Below, in pieces: positions 54,705 through 64,000 of a stretch of DNA of 64,000 bases. The notes under the pieces are model-generated. The model saw only the letters and a list, made by a program, of their open reading frames with translations. It had not been told where the DNA came from and ran no database searches. Both the position numbers and the translations under genes were made by a program. Numbering within the stretch: the first letter of the stretch is position 1; each line of letters opens with the position of its first letter. Source of the DNA: Acanthacorydalis orientalis (lineage: Eukaryota; Arthropoda; Insecta; Megaloptera; Corydalidae); contig CM068322.1 of the NCBI GenBank assembly GCA_034766995.1, positions 32,809,939 to 32,873,938 of the forward strand, read 5' to 3'.

Positions 54705-55149
54705 TTTTTTAAAAAGTTTTTTACAGTTTGATTTTACTACGAAAATTTTGCAAATTACAAAAAAGATTTAGATTGTGATATTTGGTTCAAATACAATATT
54801 TTTCAGCCGTAAAACGATCGTTTCTCGCCAATAATTAATTTCAAACCTCACTTTTAACGGGACATATCTCTATACGATCGAAAATACTGAAATGACATCT
54901 GTATAATTTATTCATAGAATGGATGCTGACCATCCCAATAGTACATCATTCTATGGTTAATATACCTATGTTTAGATTGTAGTACAGTACAAGTCAATTG
55001 TTGGTTTCAAAAAGTTTGTTTATTTTAGAATGATGATAACCTATTTTCTGTGAAAATGTAAAAGTGCATGCGATTAACGAATTGTCGCGAATTGTTTAAG
55101 TGCCCGTCTTCCAAAATAAATATTATGTTCGATCGAGGTTAACCTTAAA
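54705..55149. promoter_or_regulatory. Shared divergent promoter region of ADO and the C2orf42 homologue
   Basis: 445 bp separate the two start codons and no other gene fits here, so both 5' UTRs and both promoters must lie in it. No convincing TATA box is placed for either gene. The palindrome CGATCG occurs three times (near 54,819, 54,878 and 55,130). This head-to-head layout is typical of broadly expressed genes. Confidence 0.6.
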
Positions 55150-57620
55150 ATGTCAATGGATGAGAGACTCAAAGCAGTACTTTCAAACTTAGGAAGAGCA
55201 ACTCTGAGAGGCATAAGGAAATGTCCAAAATGTTCCATGTATAATGGAACACGAGGAATATGTTGCAAAAATAAAAAATGTAATTACGTCTTTAAAGATA
55301 TCGGTGAAAAAAGAAAACTCAGCTCAGAAGCTGTCAAACTACTGACAGGGTCAACTACACAAGTATATTCAGTAAGAGTTAAAGATCGAGGCCCCGATCA
55401 TAGAGGTTTCGTACAGTTGCCTTTTATACAAACTAACTTAAGCAACATAGATCCGACCATCACCCTGATTCATCAGACGGCTGCGCTATGTTTCGTCGAC
55501 ACGTGCCAACGATTATTTGACACGTCGATCCTGAAATGTCACGAATCCGATCAGGTACCGACGGCATCTGTGTGTTTCCACATACAGGCGGCTATGAAGT
55601 GCGCGAATGAAGCGAATCCATTAATGTTAAGGAACAGTATTTTAAGCTCGTTGAACGTTTCCAACGAAATCAAACAAGAACTGTGGCTTTTAGCGACCGA
55701 AACGGCAGGTCCGCTAGTACAGCGGGTCTCCAAAAATATAATGGCTGTGAAATGTCAGACTAGCCCCAAACATCCATTAGGATATTTACACTTCTCCATA
55801 TTTACTTCGAAAGCCAAAGATAAAGTCGAACATAAATATGTTTGTAGTTGTTCAGACACTAAAGATACAAAAAGTATGAAAATATCACAACGTTTTATGA
55901 TGTTATGAATATAAACAGTGTTTTTTCCATAGGCATATCTACTCAAAGTAAAACTCAGAATTGTATTAGTAGAGAAGATGTTGCAAACTCTTCAAAGAAA
56001 TGCTTACATTATTATGCTTGCATATGTGCTTTTGCTAGTGATTCATCTTTATCGGAAGAATTCGCAAGTTTCGTGAATTTAGAACAACCTTTAGTTATTA
56101 CTCCTAATTTAAATTCTGCAGGTATATTGAAACAATAAATAATATGAAAATTAACCTTTACATAATTAAAATTTTCATTTTTAAAAACTTCATGATATAG
56201 ATTCTCTATTAAAAAAGAAAACATTTGATTCTAAATTTAATTTTTGTATAGGTGTGATGCCCGATGATGTTCACGACGATGTAAATGATACATTAGTATC
56301 GATGTTTAGCACAGATCTAGTTTCCAGTAATGGTGATTGTAATATTGAAGTATTAACAAACCAAGGTTTACTGGATGTTTCCCAAATGGTCGTGTCAGAT
56401 TTGGAAAATAATCATGAGTCGTCTGAAATTCATGGAATGGAAATTAATTCAGACAGAGGGGTACGCATTAATTTAGAATATTCTTCACCTTTATTTCCTT
56501 TTTATACGTTTTATAATATGTGTTTCTTAAAAATTTAATGTATTTCTTTCACTTGTTATTTGTTTCGTACTGATATTCTAACTAACACTGTATATTAATT
56601 TTTATTCTTATTACTAGATTACAATAATACGAGGATTGGAAAATGAAATTTTGTCAGAATTACCTGAGACATTTAATGATACTTTATCGACTGAGTTAGT
56701 AAAAATAATACCTTTAAAAAAACATAGTGCGGATACTATAAAAACATACCCTTCAAAAAAACAAAGAATGTCTAGTAGAAGAGACGAAAGTGAAATAATC
56801 GTACCTGATAATTTAGAATCAGTTAAACAGTTTCTGAAATCGAAAAAATATACTAGAAAGATCGATATGCCGCTAGAAGAAAGTAATGTATCGTTATCGT
56901 TTTTTGAATGGTTAGCATCTGTTACAGAAGCAATAAATCAAACGATGCATTTCCAGTTCAACGGAAATCCAGAACCTCTTAAGTTTAATGTACCGCAGGT
57001 AAATACTTCTGTTCATTAGATCGAGCACGTTTATAAATTTATATTATCGTTTAGTTCTAATTTCAGATTTTTTTCGATTGTTTTCGGGACCGAATTTCTT
57101 CTGGTGGAATTAAAAAACGTTTACCGAACTTTACGAAAGCTGTCATTCGTAGAGATAAGCCACCGATAGGAATCTTCACGAAATACACTTGGCATATAAC
57201 GAACATCTTACATCTAAAACAGATTTTCGAATGTCCCTTGGTAAAAATAATCACCCTAACAGAAACTTGGATATTTTTATATTTTGATTATTGTCGTAGA
57301 TGTCATTAGATATTACAAGAAGTTTTATCGAAAACAAAGACGGTACATACGATGTATACAATCGTATTAAAGATGATCCAGACTCATATAAAGATGGTTT
57401 CGTTCCTATCAAACCTTTAGAATTAAAAACATACTTGAAAGTAGGAAATACTTCCGCTGATCAAAACGAACCAACACCGTTCATAATCGAATGGATACCT
57501 GATATTTATCCTGTTTCCAAAGTTGGCGAAATGATATTAAAATTTAAATTTGGTCATTGCAAAGGACTGATAAATAAAAAACCAAAGAAAGTTACGATTG
57601 GTACTAATCAAAAGTTTTGA
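55150..57620 (+). CDS. C2orf42 homologue, putative zinc-binding protein, six coding exons
   Basis: Homologue of human C2orf42, whose function is poorly known. Exons by frame and splice sites: 55150-55873, 55933-56121, 56252-56460, 56618-56998, 57067-57240, 57300-57620, joining to 1,998 nt (665 residues plus TGA; human ~574). N-terminal [20 protein letters not shown] with Cys25, Cys28, Cys39 and Cys44 matches the treble-clef zinc-finger of the family. Other blocks recognised: [103 protein letters not shown] and [14 protein letters not shown]. The middle (exons 3-4) is acidic/low complexity and poorly conserved. The start ATG (AAAATGTC) is the first in frame, with a second Met at codon 3. All introns are short (59-157 nt), unlike those of CadN. 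Confidence 0.93.
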
Positions 57621-57711
57621 AAACAAAATTTCTTATTTATAAGATAAGTATATTCTAATTTAAATCAAAGTATATGTACGTACATTAGATTTTATGTCAA
57701 TATTTTCTAAC

Positions 57712-57717
57712 AATAAA
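57712..57717 (+). terminator. Poly(A) signal of the C2orf42 homologue
   Basis: AATAAA 92 nt after the stop codon and about 30 bp before the satellite DNA begins. Confidence 0.6.
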
Positions 57718-57744
57718 TAACATTATAATACAATGATTTTAAAG

Positions 57745-57970
57745 TATAAATGCCCACCACATCCGCTATATCGCCATATCTGCAATATCCGCAATTTCTG
57801 CCATATCCGCAATATGCGTAATATGCACTAAACCCGCAATATCTAGCGTATCCGTCATATCCGCCATATCCACAATATCCGCCGTATCCGAAATATCCTC
57901 AGTATTAGTCATATCCCCAATACTTACCATATCCGCCGTATCCGCAATATCACCCATATCCGCAATATAT
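57745..57970. repeat. Degenerate 9-bp minisatellite, consensus ATATCCGCA/C
   Basis: About 25 imperfect copies of a 9-bp word (ATATCCGCA, ATATCCGCC, GTATCCGCA and similar) run from just after the poly(A) signal to the first higher-order repeat. The same word recurs at the centre and edges of each downstream repeat unit. The open frame on the - strand here (repeats of ADMAD/IADI) is a by-product of the 9-bp period. Confidence 0.85.
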
Positions 57971-60130
57971 AAAATATCCAAATTGTTTTAAAAATGGCAA
58001 CTATTTCATACCGGTCGATGCGTATATAATTGTTCTATATGATACCTTATTTAAAATTAATATCAGTCCATAAAAAATGTAGGAAATATCAAATAAACTG
58101 CAAAAAATCACATTTTTTTGATATTGCAGATAATGCGGATATTTCGTATATGGTGGATATTACGGATATTGCTTATTTTGTGGATATGTAGGATAATTTG
58201 GCAACTAATTAATACTGGTCGATTCGTCTTTTAATGCTTTATGTATATTTCTAGACTAAATTAATATCTGTCCGTAATAAATGTCGGAAATATCATGAAA
58301 ACAGCAAAAAATCAGCAAAAATTACCGTTTTTCCTTCATAAAATACCCAAAATGTTATAAAACTAGCAACTATTTCATACTGTTCTATGCGTTATTTAAT
58401 GTTCTATTTCATCCTTGAGTCAAAATTGACATCGGTTTATAATAGATACCGAAAAAGTCACAAAAACCGCGAAAAATTAACAAAAATAAAGGTTTTTCAT
58501 GGCTAAAATATCCAAAATGCTATAAAAATGGCAACTATTTCATACTATCCGACGCGTATTTTAATATACTATATCATACAACAGTCAAAATTAACATCGG
58601 TTCATAATAGATACCAAAAAAGTCACAAAAACCGCGAAAAATTCGCGAAATTAAAGGTTTTTCATGCCTAAAATATCCAAAATGTTAAAAAAGTGGCAAC
58701 TATTTCATACTATCCGATGCCTATTTTAATGTTCTATATCATATATGACACAAAAATAACATCGGTTCATAATGGATACCGAAAAAGTTACAAAAACCGC
58801 GAAATATCCGCAAAATATCCGCAAAAAAAAAACGTTTTTCTTGCTTAAAATATCCAAAATGTAAAAAAAATTACAAAAATTTCATACTGTTCGATGCGTA
58901 TTCTCATGTTCTATATCATAAGATAATAATAAATACCAAAAATAACTAAAAAAACCGAAAAAATCGCATTTTTTTGGATTTTGCGGATATGCGGATACGA
59001 CGGATATGGCGGATATGGTAATCGCCATATCCGCAATATCCGCGTATCCGTTATATCCGCATATCCGCAAAATCCAAAAAAATGCGATTTTGGGGGGTTT
59101 TCGAGTTATTTTTGGTATTTATTATTATCTTATGATATAGAACATGAGAATACGCATCGAACAGTATGAAATTTTTGTCATTTTTTTTACATTTTGGATA
59201 TTTTAAGCAAGAAAAACGTTTATTTTTGCGTATCCGTTATATCCGCATATCCGCAAAATCCAAAAAAATGCGATTTTGGAGGGTTTTTGAGTTATTTTTG
59301 GTATTTATTATTATCTTATGATATAGAACATGAGAATACGCATCGAACAGTATGAAATTTTTGTCATTTTTTTTACATTTTGGATATTTTAAGCAAGAAA
59401 AACGTTTATTTTTGCGTATCCGTTATATCCGCATATCCGCAAAATCCAAAGAAATGCGATTTTGGGTGATTTTTGAGTTATTTTTGGTATTTATTATTAT
59501 CTTATGATATAGAACATGAGAATACGCATCGAACAGTATGAAATTTTTGTCATTTTTTTTACATTTTGGATATTTTAAGCAAGAAAAACGTTTATTTTTG
59601 CGTATCCGTTATATCCGCATATCCGCAAAATCCAAAGAAATGCGATTTTGGGGGGTTTTTGAGTTATTTTTGGTATTTATTATTATCTTATGATATAGAA
59701 CATGAGAATACGCATCGAACAGTATGAAATTTTTGTCATTTTTTTACATTTTGGATATTTTAAGCAAGAAAAACGTTTATTTTTGCGGATATTTTGCGGA
59801 TATTTCGCGGTTTTTGTCACTTTTTCGGTATCAATTATGAACCTATGTTAATTTTGTCTCTTTTACGATATAGAACATGAAATTACGCATCGAACAGTAT
59901 GAAATAGTTGCTAGTTTTATAACATTTTGCATATTTTATGAAGGAATAACGGAAATTTTTGCAGATATTTTGCGGTTTTTTTGATATTTCCGACATTTAT
60001 TATGGACCGATGTTAATTTTGTCTAGAAATATACATAAAGCATTAAAAGACGAATCGACCAGTATTAACTAGTTACCAAAATATCCTACATATCAACAAA
60101 ATAAACCATTTCCGCCATATCCTCAATATC
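57961..60130. repeat. Satellite higher-order repeat unit 1 (2,170 bp, fold-back)
   Basis: Starts at CGCAATATATAAAATAT and ends before the same junction recurs at 60131. The left part holds diverged ~160-180-bp monomers recognisable by CAACTATTTCATACTRTYC (near 58000, 58370, 58530, 58700, 58885). About 59025 is a dyad centre; the right part is the reverse complement of the left-hand monomers. The right arm carries four 186-bp subunits starting at 59042, 59228, 59414 and 59600. No genuine coding region. Confidence 0.9.
59042..59784. repeat. 186-bp tandem subunits, four copies
   Basis: Each begins GCGTATCCGTTATATCCGC; starts are 186 bp apart (59042, 59228, 59414, 59600), the last 185 bp. Copies differ mainly in a G-rich patch (GGGGGGTTTTC, GGAGGGTTTTT, GGGTGATTTTT, GGGGGGTTTTT) and AAAA/AAAG before ATGCG. 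Confidence 0.92.
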
Positions 60131-62672
60131 CGCAATATATAAAATATACAAATTGTTTTAAAAATGGCAACTATTTCATACCGGTCGATGCGTATATAAT
60201 TGTTCTATATGATATCTTATTTAAAATTAATATCAGTCCATAAAAAATGTAGGAAATATCAAATAAACTGCAAAAAATAACATTTTTTTGATATTGCGGA
60301 TAATGCGGATATTTCGTATATGGTGGATATTACGGATATTGCTTATTTTGTGGATATGTAGGATAATTTGGCAACTAATTAATACTGGTCGATTCGTCTT
60401 TTAATGCTTTATGTATATTTCTAGACAAAATTAATATCTGTCCGTAATAAATGTCGGAAATATCATAAAAACCGCAAAAAATCAGCAAAAATTACCGTTT
60501 TTCCTTCATAAAATACCCAAAATGTTATAAAACTAGCAACTATTTCATACTGTTCTATGCGTTATTTAATGTTCTATTTCATCCTTGAGTCAAAATTGAC
60601 ATCGGTTTATAATAGATACCGAAAAAGTCACAAAAACCGCGAAAAATTAACAAAAATAAAGGTTTTTCATGGCTAAAATATCCAAAATGCTATAAAAATG
60701 GCAACTATTTCATACTATCCGACGCGTATTTTAATATACTATATCATACAACAGTCAAAATTAACATCGGTTCATAATAGATACCAAAAAAGTCACAAAA
60801 ACCGCGAAAAATTCGCGAAATTAAAGGTTTTTCATGCCTAAAATATCCAAAATGTTAAAAAAGTGGCAACTATTTCATACTATCCGATGCCTATTTTAAT
60901 GTTCTATATCATATATGACACAAAAATAACATCGGTTCATAATGGATACCGAAAAAGTTACAAAAACCGCGAAATATCCGCAAAATATCCGCAAAAAAAA
61001 AACGTTTTTCTTGCTTAAAATATCCAAAATGTAAAAAAAATTACAAAAATTTCATACTGTTCGATGCGTATTCTCATGTTCTATATCATAAGATAATAAT
61101 AAATACCAAAAATAACTAAAAAAACCGAAAAAATCGCATTTTTTTGGATTTTGCGGATATGCGGATACGACGGATATGGCGGATATGGTAATCGCCATAT
61201 CCGCAATATCCGCGTATCCGTTATATCCGCATATCCGCAAAATCCAAAAAAATGCGATTTTGGAGGGTTTTTGAGTTATTTTTGGTATTTATTATTATCT
61301 TATGATATAGAACATGAGAATACGCATCGAACAGTATGAAATTTTTGTCATTTTTTTTACATTTTGGATATTTTAAGCAAGAAAAACGTTTATTTTTGCG
61401 TATCCGTTATATCCGCATATCCGCAAAATCCAAAGAAATGCGATTTTGGGTGATTTTTGAGTTATTTTTGGTATTTATTATTATCTTATGATATAGAACA
61501 TGAGAATACGCATCGAACAGTATGAAATTTTTGTCATTTTTTTTACATTTTGGATATTTTAAGCAAGAAAAACGTTTATTTTTGCGTATCCGTTATATCC
61601 GCATATCCGCAAAATCCAAAGAAATGCGATTTTGGGGGGTTTTCGAGTTATTTTTGGTATTTATTATTATCTTATGATATAGAACATGAGAATACGCATC
61701 GAACAGTATGAAATTTTTGTCATTTTTTTTACATTTTGGATATTTTAAGCAAGAAAAACGTTTATTTTTGCGTATCCGTTATATCCGCATATCCGCAAAA
61801 TCCAAAAAAATGCGATTTTGGAGGGTTTTTGAGTTATTTTTGGTATTTATTATTATCTTATGATATAGAACATGAGAATACGCATCGAACAGTATGAAAT
61901 TTTTGTCATTTTTTTTACATTTTGGATATTTTAAGCAAGAAAAACGTTTATTTTTGCGTATCCGTTATATCCGCATATCCGCAAAATCCAAAAAAATGCG
62001 ATTTTGGAGGGTTTTTGAGTTATTTTTGGTATTTATTATTATCTTATGATATAGAACATGAGAATACGCATCGAACAGTATGAAATTTTTGTCATTTTTT
62101 TTACATTTTGGATATTTTAAGCAAGAAAAACGTTTATTTTTGCGTATCCGTTATATCCGCATATCCGCAAAATCCAAAAAAATGCGATTTTGGAGGGTTT
62201 TTGAGTTATTTTTGGTATTTATTATTATCTTATGATATAGAACATGAGAATACGCATCGAACAGTATGAAATTTTTGTCATTTTTTTACATTTTGGATAT
62301 TTTAAGCAAGAAAAACGTTTATTTTTGCGGATATTTTGCGGATATTTCGCGGTTTTTGTCACTTTTTCGGTATCAATTATGAACCTATGTTAATTTTGTC
62401 TCTTTTACGATATAGAACATGAAATTACGCATCGAACAGTATGAAATAGTTGCTAGTTTTATAACATTTTGCATATTTTATGAAGGAATAACGGAAATTT
62501 TTGCAGATATTTTGCGGTTTTTTTGATATTTCCGACATTTATTATGGACCGATGTTAATTTTGTCTAGAAATATACATAAAGCATTAAAAGACGAATCGA
62601 CCAGTATTAACTAGTTACCAAAATATCCTACATATCAACAAAATAAACCATTTCCGCCATATCCTCAATATC
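60131..62672. repeat. Satellite higher-order repeat unit 2 (2,542 bp, fold-back)
   Basis: Near-identical to unit 1 over the shared parts, but 372 bp longer because the right arm has six 186-bp subunits. Dyad centre near 61195. Confidence 0.92.
61212..62326. repeat. 186-bp tandem subunits, six copies
   Basis: Starts at 61212, 61398, 61584, 61770, 61956 and 62142. By the G-rich patch the order is GGAGGG, GGGTGA, GGGGGG, then three GGAGGG copies, different from unit 1. Confidence 0.92.
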
Positions 62673-64000
62673 CGCAATATATAAAATATACAAATTGTTT
62701 TAAAAATGGCAACTATTTCATACCGGTCGATGCGTATATAATTGTTCTATATGATATCTTATTTAAAATTAATATCAGTCCATAAAAAATGTAGGAAATA
62801 TCAAATAAACTGCAAAAAATAACATTTTTTTGATATTGCGGATAATGCGGATATTTCGTATATGGTGGATATTACGGATATTGCTTATTTTGTGGATATG
62901 TAGGATAATTTGGCAACTAATTAATACTGGTCGATTCGTCTTTTAATGCTTTATGTATATTTCTAGACAAAATTAATATCTGTCCGTAATAAATGTCGGA
63001 AATATCATAAAAACCGCAAAAAATCAGCAAAAATTACCGTTTTTCCTTCATAAAATACCCAAAATGTTATAAAACTAGCAACTATTTCATACTGTTCTAT
63101 GCGTTATTTAATGTTCTATTTCATCCTTGAGTCAAAATTGACATCGGTTTATAATAGATACCGAAAAAGTCACAAAAACCGCGAAAAATTAACAAAAATA
63201 AAGGTTTTTCATGGCTAAAATATCCAAAATGCTATAAAAATGGCAACTATTTCATACTATCCGACGCGTATTTTAATATACTATATCATACAACAGTCAA
63301 AATTAACATCAGTTCATAATAGATACCAAAAAAGTCACAAAAACCGCGAAAAATTCGCGAAATTAAAGGTTTTTCATGCCTAAAATATCCAAAATGTTAA
63401 AAAAGTGGCAACTATTTCATACTATCCGATGCCTATTTTAATGTTCTATATCATATATGACACAAAAATAACATCGGTTCATAATGGATACCGAAAAAGT
63501 TACAAAAACCGCGAAATATCCGCAAAATATCCGCAAAAAAAAACGTTTTTCTTGCTTAAAATATCCAAAATGTAAAAAAAATTACAAAAATTTCATACTG
63601 TTCGATGCGTATTCTCATGTTCTATATCATAAGATAATAATAAATACCAAAAATAACTAAAAAAACCGAAAAAATCGCATTTTTTTGGATTTTGCGGATA
63701 TGCGGATACGACGGATATGGCGGATATGGTAATCGCCATATCCGCAATATCCGCGTATCCGTTATATCCGCATATCCGCAAAATCCAAAAAAATGCGATT
63801 TTGGAGGGTTTTTGAGTTATTTTTGGTATTTATTATTATCTTATGATATAGAACATGAGAATACGCATCGAACAGTATGAAATTTTTGTCATTTTTTTTA
63901 CATTTTGGATATTTTAAGCAAGAAAAACGTTTATTTTTGCGTATCCGTTATATCCGCATATCCGCAAAATCCAAAGAAATGCGATTTTGGGTGATTTTTG
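62673..64000. repeat. Satellite higher-order repeat unit 3 (cut by window end)
   Basis: Same left arm and dyad centre (~63736) as units 1 and 2. 186-bp subunits start at 63753 and 63939, then the window ends, so the array continues beyond it. Confidence 0.92.

Noticed and set aside
58882..63880. Repeated ~62-codon open frames on both strands in the satellite
   Set aside because: They recur identically in every unit on opposite strands because of the palindrome; no domain or start context suggests translation.
57745..64000. CRISPR-like array
   Set aside because: Repeats are contiguous or palindromic with no unique spacers, and the genome is eukaryotic.
1..64000. tRNA, rRNA or snRNA genes
   Set aside because: I looked for B-box words (GGTTCGANNCC) and cloverleaf pairing by eye and found no convincing candidate; a covariance-model scan would be decisive.

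Overview
This is animal nuclear DNA, almost certainly from an insect. It is very AT-rich, full of (AT)n microsatellites, has long introns with GT-AG boundaries, and its proteins closely resemble those of insects. I cannot fix the order from sequence alone; nothing here is prokaryotic or viral.

Region 1 (1..53.4 kb, + strand) is the 3' part of the neural-cadherin gene (CadN). The first ~25 kb is intron with no recognisable exon. From 24,962 the exons encode the last ~1,646 residues of a classical arthropod N-cadherin: the final ~6.5 cadherin repeats, the membrane-proximal region, EGF and laminin-G modules, the transmembrane segment and the catenin-binding tail, with the stop at 50,513..50,515. 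The locus has two pairs of alternative exons: equal-length mutually exclusive cadherin-repeat exons (31,621 and 32,614) and two alternative EGF+transmembrane exons (40,174 and 41,970). Two further exons are predicted from splice sites and phase: a terminal exon at 40,789 that would give a membrane-anchored N-cadherin without a cytoplasmic tail, and a 9-nt microexon at 45,511. A long 3' UTR with perfect hairpins follows.

Region 2 (53.7..57.7 kb) holds two compact genes in divergent orientation sharing a ~445-bp intergenic promoter region: an intronless thiol (cysteamine) dioxygenase ADO on the - strand, convergent with CadN, and a six-exon homologue of human C2orf42 on the + strand.

Region 3 (57.7..64 kb, running off the window) is a satellite array. 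A degenerate 9-bp minisatellite leads into a higher-order repeat of 2,170 bp, then 2,542 bp, then a cut third copy. Each copy is a large imperfect palindrome (fold-back) whose right arm carries a variable number (4, then 6) of 186-bp subunits; the 372-bp difference in unit length is exactly two subunits.

The CadN introns carry mobile DNA: three ~460-480-bp mariner-derived elements sharing an internal deletion, a palindromic MITE-like family with many degraded copies, a 307-bp TIR element flanked by TA, a ~0.5-kb tandem segmental duplication, and a GC-rich foreign-looking block. The strongest leads are the tail-less cadherin exon, the microexon, the calcium-linker difference between the mutually exclusive exons, the 3' UTR hairpins and the fold-back higher-order satellite.
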